A stretch of DNA of 64,000 nucleotides. It comes from an uncultured Draconibacterium sp. (GTDB lineage Bacteria > Bacteroidota > Bacteroidia > Bacteroidales > Prolixibacteraceae). A program made the position numbers and the translations under genes. The notes below the pieces were generated by a model. It saw only the letters and a program-made list of their open reading frames with translations, had not been told where the DNA came from and made no database searches. This document shows positions 1-9,293 of the stretch, in pieces; position 1 is the first letter of the stretch; the number at the start of each line of letters is the position of its first letter. The DNA is taken from assembly GCF_913060805.1 (NCBI RefSeq), contig NZ_CAJXTC010000019.1:1-64000 (forward strand), written 5' to 3'.

Positions 1-1983
1 CCACTTTTCCCGGAAGATTACCACGCTGAAACCGCGGTAATGATCTCACTGATCTCATCAGGAAAAGATGAAATGCCAGATTGCCTGGCAGGATTAGCAG
101 CATCAGCAGCTATCGCTGTTTCAGATGTTCCTTTCACTACTCCGATTTCAGAAGTTCGCGTAGCCCGCATCGGTGGCGAATTCGTTATCAATCCAACATA
201 CTCGCAATTGGCCGAGGCCGATCTTGACATTATGGTTGGAGCATCGTTCGACAACATTATGATGGTTGAAGGCGAAATGGATGAAGTGTCGGAAGATGTA
301 ATGTTGGAAGCGATTAAAGTTGCACACGACGAAATTAAAAAGCATTGTAAAGTTCAGGAAGAACTGGCTGCAGAACTGGGAGTTGTAAAACGTGAATACT
401 GTCACGAAAACAACGACGAAGAATTGCGTGCACAGGTAAAAGCCGATCTTTACGAAAAAGCATACGACATTGCCAAACAACAAATTACCAACAAAAGCCT
501 GCGTATGGAGTCTTTTGCTGCTGTTGTTGACGAATATGTTGAAGCTTACCTTGAGGCAAACGCCGAAAACGAGGAGCTTGATTTGGTAGCCAACGAAAAA
601 TTGATTCGCCGTTACTACCACGACGTAGAAAAAGAAGCTATGCGCCGCATGATCCTTGACGATGCAATTCGTTTGGATGGCCGTAAAACTAACGAAATCC
701 GTCCTATCTGGGTAGAGGTTGATTATCTTCCTGGTGCACACGGATCATCGATTTTCACCCGTGGAGAAACCCAATCGTTAACTTCGATTACATTGGGTAC
801 CAAAATGGATGAAAAGATTATCGACCAGGTAACTGTTCAGGGAAAAGAGAAATTCCTTTTACATTATAACTTCCCTCCATTCTGTGTTGGCGATCCTAAA
901 ACGCCACGCGGAACCAGCCGTCGCGAGATCGGTCACGGAAACCTGGCACACCGCGCATTGAAGAAAATGCTTCCTGCAGATTCGCCTTATGTAGTTCGTA
1001 TTGTTTCTGATATTTTGGAATCAAACGGATCATCATCGATGGCAACTGTTTGTGCCGGAACAATGGGATTGATGGACTGCGGATTGAAGATCAAAAAACC
1101 GGTATCGGGTATCGCAATGGGATTGATTACCGATAAAGGTGCTTCAAAATACGCCGTTCTTTCTGACATTCTTGGTGACGAAGACCACCTGGGTGACATG
1201 GACTTTAAAGTAACCGGTACTGCCGATGGTATTACCGCTACTCAAATGGATATTAAAGTTGACGGACTGCCATACGAAGTGCTTGCAGAAGCATTGCAAC
1301 AGGCAAAAGAAGGCCGTTTACACATTTTAGGCGAAATGCTTAAAGTGATTCCTGAAGTTCGCGAAGACTTTAAACCAAATGTTCCACGTATCGAAACCGT
1401 TCAGATTCCTAAAGATATGATCGGTGCGGTAATCGGACCTGGTGGAAAAGTTATTCAGGCGATTCAGGAAGAAACAGAAACTGTAATCGTAATCGAAGAA
1501 GTTGACGATGCAGGTTTGGTTCAGATTTCTGGAGCAGGTTTAGAGCCAATTGAAGCTGCAAAAGCAAAAATCAAAGCAATTACTGCACTTCCTGAAGTTG
1601 GTGAAATTTACCAGGGAAAAGTAAAATCGGTTGTTTCTTTCGGAGCATTTATCGAGATTATTCCTGGAAAAGAAGGTTTGTTGCACGTATCTGAAATGGC
1701 TTGGGAACGCGTTGAAAACGCAGAGGACTTTGCCAAAGAAGGCGAAATTGTTGAAGTGAAACTGATCGGTGTTGACGAAAAAACCGGTAAACTGAAACTT
1801 TCGCGCAAAGTGTTGCTTCCAAAACCAGAAGGTTACGTAGAGCGCCCACCAAGAGAAAATCGTGGTGGTGACCGCAGAGGTGGAGATCGCCGTCGCGATG
1901 ACCGCAGAGGTGGCGACAGAAGACGTGATGACCGCAGAGGTGGCGATCGCAGAGACTTCCGTCCTCGTCGCGATAACGACTAA
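1..1983 (+). CDS. pnp: Polyribonucleotide nucleotidyltransferase (PNPase), 5' truncated by window
   Basis: Phosphorolytic 3'-5' exoribonuclease of RNA turnover. The frame is open from base 1 ([11 protein letters not shown]), so the first internal ATG at 40 is not the start and the N-terminal residues lie outside the window. Two RNase PH-like halves are joined by a helical linker. They are followed by a KH domain with its GxxG loop (IGPGGK, about 1430-1450) and an S1 domain ([17 protein letters not shown], about 1600-1810). The last 40 or so residues form an Arg/Gly/Asp-rich low-complexity tail built from RRGGDRR and RRRDDRR repeats, probably a disordered RNA-binding extension. A strong intrinsic terminator follows the stop. 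Identification is firm. Confidence 0.97.
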   Translation, partial: PLFPEDYHAETAVMISLISSGKDEMPDCLAGLAASAAIAVSDVPFTTPISEVRVARIGGEFVINPTYSQLAEADLDIMVGASFDNIMMVEGEMDEVSEDVMLEAIKVAHDEIKKHCKVQEELAAELGVVKREYCHENNDEELRAQVKADLYEKAYDIAKQQITNKSLRMESFAAVVDEYVEAYLEANAENEELDLVANEKLIRRYYHDVEKEAMRRMILDDAIRLDGRKTNEIRPIWVEVDYLPGAHGSSIFTRGETQSLTSITLGTKMDEKIIDQVTVQGKEKFLLHYNFPPFCVGDPKTPRGTSRREIGHGNLAHRALKKMLPADSPYVVRIVSDILESNGSSSMATVCAGTMGLMDCGLKIKKPVSGIAMGLITDKGASKYAVLSDILGDEDHLGDMDFKVTGTADGITATQMDIKVDGLPYEVLAEALQQAKEGRLHILGEMLKVIPEVREDFKPNVPRIETVQIPKDMIGAVIGPGGKVIQAIQEETETVIVIEEVDDAGLVQISGAGLEPIEAAKAKIKAITALPEVGEIYQGKVKSVVSFGAFIEIIPGKEGLLHVSEMAWERVENAEDFAKEGEIVEVKLIGVDEKTGKLKLSRKVLLPKPEGYVERPPRENRGGDRRGGDRRRDDRRGGDRRRDDRRGGDRRDFRPRRDND

Positions 1984-2011
1984 GAGCTGAATAAATTTCA
2001 AGCAAAATAAT

Positions 2012-2046
2012 AAAAACGCTCCGCCTTTTGGTGGAGCGTTTTTTGT
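2012..2046 (+). terminator. Intrinsic terminator of pnp
   Basis: Stem AACGCTCC / GGAGCGTT around a short GCCTTTTGGT loop, followed by a run of T. It lies about 30 bases after the pnp stop codon. Confidence 0.9.
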
Positions 2047-2115
2047 TTCCCGGTGACCAATGACAAGTGACATTTCACTTCCTTTTCTTAACTTCGCCAT
2101 CAAAATTTGAAAAAC

Positions 2116-2598
2116 ATGGGTAACTGGTCAGAAGAACTTCACAATAAAATAGACGAACAATTACAAGGCGGCAACGATAAAGACCTTCGCTTTTTCCGTA
2201 TCGACGAGTTTAAACGCAACATCGCACGTGTTGACGATTTTTCCGGCAGCTGCCCCGAGTGTCAAAGAAACCGGATCGATATTGCAGAAGCGGTTGACAC
2301 CATCCATCAGGCAGTAAACCATGTTGGTAAAGATCGCCGAACTTACGACCGACTGATTACCCGCCTCTCGAAACACATGCAAAAGGAACACGGTTTTTAT
2401 GCACCGTATTATTTCACCTACCTCATTTCTTTCTTTGGAATTATAGCTGGTTCTATACTTGGTTACCTGCTTATGCAGCTAAATGCCGACATTAAACTCG
2501 AATTGTTCCTTATTGGTTTTTCCATCTGCCTGTTGCCAACCTATGTTTGGGGGCATTTAAAAGACAAAAAGCTCAGAAAAGAGAAGCGGCTTATGTAA
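2116..2598 (+). CDS. Hypothetical two-helix membrane protein
   Basis: About 160 residues. The ATG at 2116 (M-G-N-W-S-E-E-L) is preferred over a TTG nine bases upstream. The N-terminal two thirds is soluble and charged, with a C-P-E-C pair and later His residues (H-Q-A-V-N-H, K-H-M-Q-K-E-H) that could bind a metal, though this is only an inference. Two hydrophobic helices follow (FTYLISFFGIIAGSILGYLL and LFLIGFSICLLPTYVWG), and the end is Lys/Arg-rich. It sits alone between the pnp terminator and the prolyl oligopeptidase. I do not recognise the family and assign no function. Confidence 0.75.
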   Translation: MGNWSEELHNKIDEQLQGGNDKDLRFFRIDEFKRNIARVDDFSGSCPECQRNRIDIAEAVDTIHQAVNHVGKDRRTYDRLITRLSKHMQKEHGFYAPYYFTYLISFFGIIAGSILGYLLMQLNADIKLELFLIGFSICLLPTYVWGHLKDKKLRKEKRLM

Positions 2599-2707
2599 GT
2601 CCGGTCAACAAAAACAGTGGTATGCTGTTACCTTTCCAACACTCGCATGACTGATATCAAGGAAATTGTAATCAAGAATTATTTATTTAGCGAAAAACAA
2701 CTGCACA

Positions 2708-4834
2708 ATGAAGAACACTGTTTTATTTGTACTGGCATCAATTGTTCTGTTTGCCTGTACTGAACAACAAAAAAAATTGGATTATCCTGTGACAAAAAAA
2801 GGAGACGTAAAAGACACCTATTTTGGTGTTGAAGTGGCCGACCCGTATCGTTGGCTCGAAGACGACCACTCGGCCGAAACTGCCGAATGGGTGAAAGCAG
2901 AAAACAAAGTAACTTATGGCTACCTGAACCAGATTCCGTACCGAGAAGAATTAAAAGAAAGACTTTCGTCGATATGGAACTACGAAAAAGTGGGTGCGCC
3001 GTTTAAGGAAGGCGACTGGACCTATTTTTACAAAAACGACGGACTGCAAAACCAATATGTGGTTTACCGTTTTAAAACCGGGGCAGATGAATCAACTGCC
3101 GAAGTTTTTCTCGATCCTAACACTTTTGCGGAAGACGGAACAACTTCGTTAGACGCTTTGAGTTTTTCGGAGAACGGTAAAATTGCCGCTTATTCGATCT
3201 CTGAAGGAGGTAGCGACTGGCGTAAGATCATCATTATGGATACCGACTCCAAAACGCAAATTGGCGACACTTTGATTGATGTGAAATTTACCGGTATTTC
3301 GTGGAAAGGCGACGAAGGATTTTTCTACTCAAGCTACGACAAACCAAAGGGAAGTCAGTTATCGGCAAAAACCGATCAGCATAAATTGTACTACCATAAA
3401 ATGGGCACGGCTCAAAAAGAGGATGAGCTGATATTTGGTGGAACACCCGAGCAAAAACACCGTTACGTAAATGGGTATGTTACTGATGACAACCATTATT
3501 TGGTAATTACGGCCGCTATTTCTACTTCCGGCAACAAATTGTTTATTAAAAACCTTACAAAACCAAATAGCAAGTTTATTACCATTCTTGCCGAAGACAA
3601 GAGCGATACTCAGGTAATCGACAATGTGGGCACTAAACTCTACCTGGTTACCAATTTAAATGCACCTAACCAAAGAGTTGTTACTACCGATGTAAGTAAT
3701 CCAACTCCTGAAAACTGGGTGGATTTTATTCCTGAAACAGAAAATGTACTTAGCACGTCAACCGGCTGTGGCTACTTCTTTGCCGAATACATGATAGATG
3801 CGGTTTCAAAAGTCTACCAATACGATTACAACGGCAAAATGATTCGCGAAGTAGAATTGCCCGGAGTTGGATCTGTTGGTGGTTTTGGTGCCAAGAAAAA
3901 GGCTACTGAGATGTATTACACTTTCACCAACTACATTACACCGGGAAGCATTTATCAGTATGATTTTGAGACCGGCGAATCGGAATTGTACCGCAAACCG
4001 GCTATCGATTTCAATCCAAATGATTTTGAAAGCAAACAGGTGTTCTACGCCTCGAAAGACGGCACGAAAATTCCGATGATCATTACCTACAAAAAAGGCA
4101 CAGAACTGAATGGAAAGAACCCAACGATCCTTTATGGTTACGGTGGTTTTAACGTTAGCCTTACACCAAGTTTTTCGGTTACCAACGCTGTTTGGCTGGA
4201 GCAAGGTGGTGTTTATGCTGTTGCCAATTTACGCGGTGGTGGTGAGTACGGTAAAAAGTGGCACGACGCCGGAACAAAAATGCAAAAGCAAAATGTTTTC
4301 GACGATTTTATTGCCGCTGCTGAATATCTGATTGCAGAGAAATATACATCGAGCGATTACCTCGCCATCCGTGGCGGATCGAACGGTGGATTATTGGTTG
4401 GAGCGGTTATGACACAACGTCCTGAGCTGATGAAAGTGGCACTTCCGGCAGTTGGTGTAATGGATATGTTACGTTACCACACCTTTACAGCAGGTGCAGG
4501 TTGGGCCTACGATTACGGAACGGCCCAAGACAACAAAGAAATGTTTGAATACCTAAAAGGTTATTCGCCGGTGCACAATGTAAAAGCCGGCGTTGCTTAT
4601 CCGGCAACACTGGTAACCACCGGCGACCACGACGACCGTGTAGTTCCGGCACACAGCTTTAAATTTGCTGCCGAATTGCAGGCCAAACAGGCAGGCGATA
4701 ATCCGGTTCTTATACGTATTGAAACGGATGCAGGTCACGGAGCAGGAACACCGGTAAGCAAAACCATTGAGCAGTATGCCGATATTTATGGCTTCACATT
4801 GTGGAATATGGGTATTAAAACGCTGGCTGAATAA
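2708..4834 (+). CDS. Prolyl oligopeptidase family S9A lipoprotein
   Basis: Serine peptidase that cleaves short proline-containing peptides. The N-terminus is a lipoprotein signal ([17 protein letters not shown]), so the enzyme is probably membrane-anchored in the periplasm. The N-terminal beta-propeller begins with the typical DPYRWLEDD signature. The C-terminal alpha/beta-hydrolase has the nucleophile Ser558 in GGSNGG, the acidic residue in the D642-D643-R-V motif and His677 in D-A-G-H-G-A-G. The length of 708 residues fits the family. It appears monocistronic, and a hairpin-rich intergenic region follows. Confidence 0.95.
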   Translation: MKNTVLFVLASIVLFACTEQQKKLDYPVTKKGDVKDTYFGVEVADPYRWLEDDHSAETAEWVKAENKVTYGYLNQIPYREELKERLSSIWNYEKVGAPFKEGDWTYFYKNDGLQNQYVVYRFKTGADESTAEVFLDPNTFAEDGTTSLDALSFSENGKIAAYSISEGGSDWRKIIIMDTDSKTQIGDTLIDVKFTGISWKGDEGFFYSSYDKPKGSQLSAKTDQHKLYYHKMGTAQKEDELIFGGTPEQKHRYVNGYVTDDNHYLVITAAISTSGNKLFIKNLTKPNSKFITILAEDKSDTQVIDNVGTKLYLVTNLNAPNQRVVTTDVSNPTPENWVDFIPETENVLSTSTGCGYFFAEYMIDAVSKVYQYDYNGKMIREVELPGVGSVGGFGAKKKATEMYYTFTNYITPGSIYQYDFETGESELYRKPAIDFNPNDFESKQVFYASKDGTKIPMIITYKKGTELNGKNPTILYGYGGFNVSLTPSFSVTNAVWLEQGGVYAVANLRGGGEYGKKWHDAGTKMQKQNVFDDFIAAAEYLIAEKYTSSDYLAIRGGSNGGLLVGAVMTQRPELMKVALPAVGVMDMLRYHTFTAGAGWAYDYGTAQDNKEMFEYLKGYSPVHNVKAGVAYPATLVTTGDHDDRVVPAHSFKFAAELQAKQAGDNPVLIRIETDAGHGAGTPVSKTIEQYADIYGFTLWNMGIKTLAE

Positions 4835-5098
4835 AATTCGGAGTCTCCGGATGATGAATATGAATAACCCCATCCTTTAGGGTGGGGACTAGCACATTCA
4901 GACTGATCGCAGGAATAAAAGGGAATTTTGTAAATTAAAAATTACAAAATTCCCTTTTATTCCTTTTTCTCTAACCTATTTTCCGTCCCCGCCTTAAAAG
5001 ACGGGGCTAGTTATAGCTCATTCCCCAAAGCCGGAATTATATTGAAAAATTAATTGTAAACAAGCCGGAATTTTCAATCAAGAAATACTACTTTTGGA
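4835..5098. other. Hairpin-rich intergenic region
   Basis: No gene is seen. A central perfect inverted repeat (4911-4964) is flanked by two smaller C/G hairpins carrying similar words: CCCCATCC...GGGTGGGGACTAG (about 4868-4892) and GTCCCCGCCTT...AAGACGGGGCTAG (about 4984-5010). The pattern resembles the non-coding hairpin repeats scattered in Bacteroidota genomes rather than a decayed gene. Confidence 0.6.
4911..4964. repeat. Perfect inverted repeat, 23-bp arms
   Basis: Arms at 4911-4933 and 4942-4964 are exact reverse complements (AGGAATAAAAGGG... / ...CCCTTTTATTCCT), separated by an 8-base loop, and are followed by more T/C-rich sequence. It could end transcripts from both sides or be an inserted palindromic repeat. 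Confidence 0.85.
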
Positions 5099-5133
5099 TT
5101 CCCGGTAGCACGATTTGTTACCGGGAATTTTTA
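5099..5133 (+). terminator. Hairpin plus T-run just upstream of the deoxynucleoside kinase
   Basis: TTCCCGGTA / TACCGGGAA stem with an 11-base loop followed by TTTTT, ending about 13 bases before the kinase ATG. It has the form of an intrinsic terminator. Being so close to the start codon, it may be an attenuator or the end of an upstream transcript. Confidence 0.6.
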
Positions 5134-5145
5134 TGTTGAAGGATA

Positions 5146-5775
5146 ATGCAATTTCTGGTTATTGAGGGAAATATAGGGGCCGGCAAATCAACACTTTCGC
5201 GAATGATTGCCGAAGATTACAACGCCAAACTGGTGTTGGAGCAATTTGCCGACAACCCATTTCTGCCGAAGTTTTACAAAGACAAAGAACGTTATTCATT
5301 TCCGCTGGAACTATCGTTTTTAGCCGATCGCTACAACCAGATAAAAAACGAAGTGCTCAACCTCGATCTTTTTCACCCGTTTATGGTGGCCGACTACTAT
5401 TTTGCGAAAACAGCAATTTTTGCCGAGAACACCTTAAAAAAAGATGAGTACCATCTTTTCCGGCAAATCTTCAACATTATTTTCGAATCGATGCCCAAAC
5501 CCGATTTATACGTTTACCTCCATTCAGATGTCGACCGACTGATGAAAAATATAAAAATGCGCGGGCGCGATTATGAACAAAATATGGATCCTGTTTACCT
5601 GGCTAAAATCGGTGACGGATACTTTAACTTTTTTAAACAAATTTCCTCCTTCCCAATACTGATTATCGACATTAATGGCATCGATTTTGTGCAAAATCCT
5701 GACCATTATCAGCAATTGAAATCCGCCATTTTTAATAGTGAATATAAATTAGGGATAAACCGTCTGATATTGTGA
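5146..5775 (+). CDS. Deoxynucleoside kinase (dGK/dAK type)
   Basis: Phosphorylates deoxynucleosides to 5'-monophosphates for nucleotide salvage, in the cytoplasm. The P-loop is GNIGAGKS (residues 8-15). The substrate-side acidic residue follows as L-E-Q-F-A-D (about residue 32), then D-R-Y (61-63) in place of the usual DRS-like motif, and an Arg-rich lid R-G-R-D-Y-E (139-144). The length of 209 residues is typical. A purine-rich GAAGGA sits just before the ATG. The nucleoside specificity cannot be read from the sequence. Confidence 0.92.
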   Translation: MQFLVIEGNIGAGKSTLSRMIAEDYNAKLVLEQFADNPFLPKFYKDKERYSFPLELSFLADRYNQIKNEVLNLDLFHPFMVADYYFAKTAIFAENTLKKDEYHLFRQIFNIIFESMPKPDLYVYLHSDVDRLMKNIKMRGRDYEQNMDPVYLAKIGDGYFNFFKQISSFPILIIDINGIDFVQNPDHYQQLKSAIFNSEYKLGINRLIL

Positions 5776-5794
5776 TAAAAACATGAGCTACAGC

Positions 5795-5824
5795 TTTCAA
5801 ATAATGAAAAGCTTTTTATTTTTG
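5795..5824 (+). promoter_or_regulatory. Candidate Bacteroidetes-type promoter
   Basis: TTTC at 5795-5798 and TATTTTTG at 5817-5824, spaced 18 bases, resemble the Bacteroidetes -33/-7 pattern. They lie about 40 bases upstream of the lipoprotein start codon. Confidence 0.45.
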
Positions 5825-5861
5825 TCTGCTCGAATGTGAATTTTTAATTTAAGTATAAATA

Positions 5862-7622
5862 ATGTCTGTTATGAGAAGAATCAACTTTAAACCTATCGCC
5901 CTTTTCGTTGGTGTTGCGGTTGTATTGTCTGGATGTTCCGGACTAAACAAAATGAAGAAAAATGCCGATCAAATTAACTTCAAAGTTACTCCTGAAGTGC
6001 TCGAAGCACACGCGAGTGAAGTTGGGGTAGCAATCGACGCCCGTTTCCCCGCCAAATACTTCAATAAAAAAGTAACTCTAACAGCCACTCCGGTATTAAA
6101 ATACGAAGGTGGCGAAACTGCTTACCAGCCGGTTTCTGTTCAGGGCGAAAACGTTGAAGCCAACAACAAAGTAATTAGCTACAACGGTGGTAACGTAAGT
6201 TATAAAGATGCTGTTGATTACAAAAATGCAATGGCAAAATCAGAGCTTTACGTAAACATCAAAGCTTCTCAAGGTGCTAAGTCTGTTGATTTCGAGCCAA
6301 TCAAAGTTGCTGACGGTGTTATCGCTACAAGCGAAAAAGTGATCATGATCCCTAAAGCTATTTTAGGTGTTCAGCGCGAAGCTAACAACAGCGGAAAATA
6401 CGATCCGAACATCGACGCTTTCCAGCGCATTGTTCCTGATGAAATGACAGCAGACATCAAATACCTGATCAACCGTTCGAACCTTCGCCGCGAAGAGACT
6501 TCGAAAACTGAAGTTTCGGCTTTGGAAGACTACACTAAAAAAGCAAACGAAGACGAAAGAATCGACCTGAAAGATGTTGAGATTTCGGCTTACGCTTCTC
6601 CTGATGGTGAGATCGATTTGAACACTGACCTTGCTGCAAAACGTAAAGAAACTTCTTCAGCATTTTTGGCTAAAAAATTAAAAGAAGCCGGTGTTGATGT
6701 TCAGTTGAAAACAAAATACACTCCTGAAGACTGGGACGGATTTAAAACATTGTTGGAGCAATCGAACATTAAAGACAAAGAACTGATCCTTCGCGTACTT
6801 TCTATGTACAACGATCCTGAAGTTCGCGAGCGCGAAATTCGTAACCTGAGTGTTACATTTACTGCTGTTGCTGACGAAATTCTTCCTGAGTTACGTCGTG
6901 CAAAAATGACTACCAGCGTTGATATGATCGGTAAAACCGACGAAGAATTAAAAGCTGCTGCCAAAGCTGATCCTGCTTCTTTAAATCCTGCAGAATTGCT
7001 TTACGCTGCTACTTTATTCGAAGATCTTAACGAACAACTTTCAGTATACAACTCGTTCGTTAAAGCCTATCCAAACGACTGGAGAGGCCCGAACAACGTA
7101 GGTTATGTAATGGTTCAGCAATACAAATATGCCGATGCAAAACCAATGTTCGACAAAGCTGAGAAATTGGCGAACAACGAGCCTATCGTTAAAAACAACG
7201 TTGGTGCTGTTACTTTAACTGAAGGCGATGTTGAAGGTGCTGAAGCTTTATTTGGAGCTGCTGCAGGTGCCGGCGACGCTGTAAACTACAACATGGGTAT
7301 TGTTAGCATTAAAAAAGCAGAGTACGACAGAGCTGTTCAGTACTTCAACAAATTTGCTGATGTAAACTCAGGATTGGCAAAATTACTGGCCGGGAACAAC
7401 AACGGCGCAGTTAAAGATCTTGACGCTTGTACAATTGAAGGTTGCTACATGACAGAATATTTCAAAGCTGTAATTGGTGCTCGTACTGCAAAAGAATCGT
7501 TATTGTTCGACAGTCTGAAAGCTGCTGTTGACATGAACGCGGACTTGAAAGCAGTTGCCAAAACAGATATGGAATTCGCAAAATATTTCGACAATGCTAA
7601 ATTTAAAGCTATTGTTGACTAA
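5862..7622 (+). CDS. Outer-membrane-type lipoprotein with OmpA-like and TPR-like regions
   Basis: 586 residues. A short basic N-terminus and hydrophobic segment lead to a lipobox (VVLSGC), so this is a secreted lipoprotein; an in-frame ATG at 5871 is an equally good start. The middle contains an OmpA-C-like stretch (ISAYASPDGEIDLN followed by A-A-K-R-K-E-T, about residues 245-270), in the style of peptidoglycan-associated domains. The C-terminal third is helical, with TPR-like units around AYPNDWRGPNNVGYV and A-V-Q-Y-F-N-K-F. A structural or envelope-tethering role is inferred. Codon usage looks like that of a highly expressed gene. A clear terminator follows. Confidence 0.8.
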   Translation: MSVMRRINFKPIALFVGVAVVLSGCSGLNKMKKNADQINFKVTPEVLEAHASEVGVAIDARFPAKYFNKKVTLTATPVLKYEGGETAYQPVSVQGENVEANNKVISYNGGNVSYKDAVDYKNAMAKSELYVNIKASQGAKSVDFEPIKVADGVIATSEKVIMIPKAILGVQREANNSGKYDPNIDAFQRIVPDEMTADIKYLINRSNLRREETSKTEVSALEDYTKKANEDERIDLKDVEISAYASPDGEIDLNTDLAAKRKETSSAFLAKKLKEAGVDVQLKTKYTPEDWDGFKTLLEQSNIKDKELILRVLSMYNDPEVREREIRNLSVTFTAVADEILPELRRAKMTTSVDMIGKTDEELKAAAKADPASLNPAELLYAATLFEDLNEQLSVYNSFVKAYPNDWRGPNNVGYVMVQQYKYADAKPMFDKAEKLANNEPIVKNNVGAVTLTEGDVEGAEALFGAAAGAGDAVNYNMGIVSIKKAEYDRAVQYFNKFADVNSGLAKLLAGNNNGAVKDLDACTIEGCYMTEYFKAVIGARTAKESLLFDSLKAAVDMNADLKAVAKTDMEFAKYFDNAKFKAIVD

Positions 7623-7644
7623 TTAAGTTGTGATAAACTTATTG

Positions 7645-7675
7645 AAAGGGCGGTCGTATGATCGCCCTTTTTTTG
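7645..7675 (+). terminator. Intrinsic terminator
   Basis: AAAGGGCG / CGCCCTTT stem extended by weak pairs, loop GTAT, then a T-run, 25 bases after the lipoprotein gene. Confidence 0.9.
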
Positions 7676-7765
7676 TGCGTCGGTTCATGACAAAACCTCT
7701 TTTTTAATCCTGCTAAAAACACTATTTTCATCGTCAATTATTTAAGGAAAACACAATTAAAAGTT

Positions 7766-9136
7766 ATGGAATACATTAATAAATATGTAGAGGAAAACAA
7801 AGACAGGTTTTTGGAGGAATTATTCGGATTGATCCGCATTCCGTCGATCAGTTCGATTGCCGCCCACAAACCAGATATGTACAAAGCTGCTGAATACTGG
7901 AAAAAAACATTGCTGGAAGCCGGCGCCGACAAAGCCGATATTTTTGAGACCGCAGGTAACCCGGTAACTTATGGTGAAAAGATTATCGATCCCGCTCTGC
8001 CAACCGTTTTGGTTTACGGACACATGGACGTTATGCCGGTTGATCCTATTGATTTGTGGGATACCCCTCCGTTTGATCCGCAAGTGCGCGATGGTAAGAT
8101 TTACGCCCGCGGGGCCGACGATGATAAAGGACAGGGAATGATGCACGCCAAAGCTTTCGAGCTGATGGTAAAAACCAACACACTGCCCTGCAATGTAAAA
8201 TTTATGATTGAAGGCGAAGAGGAAGTTGGATCACCGAACCTTGGACTTTGGTGTGAGCAAAACAAAGAAATGCTTAAAGCTGATATTATTTTAGTGTCTG
8301 ACACATCAATGTTGGCTGCCGATATTCCTTCAATTACAACAGGATTACGAGGTTTGGCCTACTGGCAGGTAGAAGTTACCGGCCCAAACCGCGACCTGCA
8401 TTCCGGATTATTTGGTGGCGCTGTTGCCAACCCAATTAATGTACTTTGTTCGATGATCGACCAAATGGTTGACGAAAACGGAACAATTACCATTCCCGGA
8501 TTTTACGATACGGCACAGGAAGTTTCGGCTGAAGAACGTGCGTTGCTGGCTAAAGCTCCGTTTAACGAGGAAAAATATAAAAAAGCCATTGGCGTTGATG
8601 AGCTGAAAGGAGAAAAAGGATTTACAACTAGCGAACACACCGGCATTCGCCCGTCGTTTGATGTGTGTGGTATTTGGGGCGGCTATACAGGCGAAGGTGC
8701 AAAAACCGTATTGCCATCAAAAGCATTTGCTAAAATCTCATCGCGTTTGGTACCCGATCAGGATCACGAAAAAATAGCCGTGCTTTTTAAAGAGCACTTC
8801 GAAAGTATTGCGCCCAACTCGGTAAAAGTTGAGGTTACCTCATTACACGGTGGCCCTGCTTATGTTTGCCCAATTGATATTCCGGCCTACCAGGCAGCTG
8901 AAAAAGCTTACACCGATACTTTCGGAAAGCGTCCTGTACCTGTTCGCTCAGGAGGTAGTATTCCAATTATCTCAACTTTTGAGAAGGTACTTGGAATTAA
9001 AACAGTATTAATGGGCTTCGGACTTGAATCGGATGCCATCCACTCGCCCAACGAGAACTACCCGCTGGAGCAGTTTTACAAAGGCATAAAAACCATTCCG
9101 CTATTCTATAAATATTTTGCGGAGATGAGTAAATAA
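7766..9136 (+). CDS. M20 family dipeptidase (zinc metallopeptidase)
   Basis: Cytosolic dipeptidase or carboxypeptidase of the CNDP/PepV-like M20 group. Metal and catalytic residues are visible: H86 and D88 in Y-G-H-M-D-V, the bridging Asp in G-A-D-D-D-K-G (about 119), the catalytic/ligand Glu pair in E-G-E-E-E-V-G (about 152-153), an Asp in V-S-D-T-S, and the last His in D-A-I-H-S-P-N-E near the C-terminus. The lid/dimerisation domain lies between (HSGLFGG). The length of 456 residues is normal. No signal peptide is seen. It stands alone and is followed by a stem-loop. Confidence 0.95.
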   Translation: MEYINKYVEENKDRFLEELFGLIRIPSISSIAAHKPDMYKAAEYWKKTLLEAGADKADIFETAGNPVTYGEKIIDPALPTVLVYGHMDVMPVDPIDLWDTPPFDPQVRDGKIYARGADDDKGQGMMHAKAFELMVKTNTLPCNVKFMIEGEEEVGSPNLGLWCEQNKEMLKADIILVSDTSMLAADIPSITTGLRGLAYWQVEVTGPNRDLHSGLFGGAVANPINVLCSMIDQMVDENGTITIPGFYDTAQEVSAEERALLAKAPFNEEKYKKAIGVDELKGEKGFTTSEHTGIRPSFDVCGIWGGYTGEGAKTVLPSKAFAKISSRLVPDQDHEKIAVLFKEHFESIAPNSVKVEVTSLHGGPAYVCPIDIPAYQAAEKAYTDTFGKRPVPVRSGGSIPIISTFEKVLGIKTVLMGFGLESDAIHSPNENYPLEQFYKGIKTIPLFYKYFAEMSK

Positions 9137-9153
9137 AAACTTTAATAAGTGAT

Positions 9154-9182
9154 GCGCTTAGTGGTTCAAAACCGCTAAGCGC
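9154..9182 (+). terminator. Stem-loop after the dipeptidase gene
   Basis: GCGCTTAGTGGTT pairs with AACCGCTAAGCGC (one G-U pair) around a 3-base loop. There is no strong T-run, so it is a probable but weak terminator. Confidence 0.6.
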
Positions 9183-9204
9183 CTTGCTTAATCCATACCA
9201 GCGG

Positions 9205-9289
9205 TCATTCTGAGCATAGCGAAGAATCTGTCACTTAGAAACTCTGCTGTAACAGATCTCTCTCCGTCAGCCGACGGATCGAGATGACA
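9205..9289. repeat. TCATTCTGAGC-type intergenic repeat
   Basis: The region starts TCATTCTGAGCATAGCGAAG and ends GGATCGAGATGACA, with AGAATCTGT / ACAGATCT pairing inside, so it folds as a long imperfect hairpin. A related half-copy (GTCATCCTGAGCGAAGTCGA) occurs at 58714. This is a common dispersed element in Bacteroidota. Confidence 0.6.
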
Positions 9290-9293
9290 ATCC

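Noticed and set aside
148..741. Minus-strand frame of 197 codons within pnp
   Set aside because: Phe/Val/Asn-rich composition is that of antisense to a Glu/Lys/Asn-rich gene; the PNPase frame is certain.
1540..2103. Minus-strand frame over the PNPase tail and terminator
   Set aside because: Crosses a clear terminator and mirrors the Arg/Asp repeat tail; not a gene.
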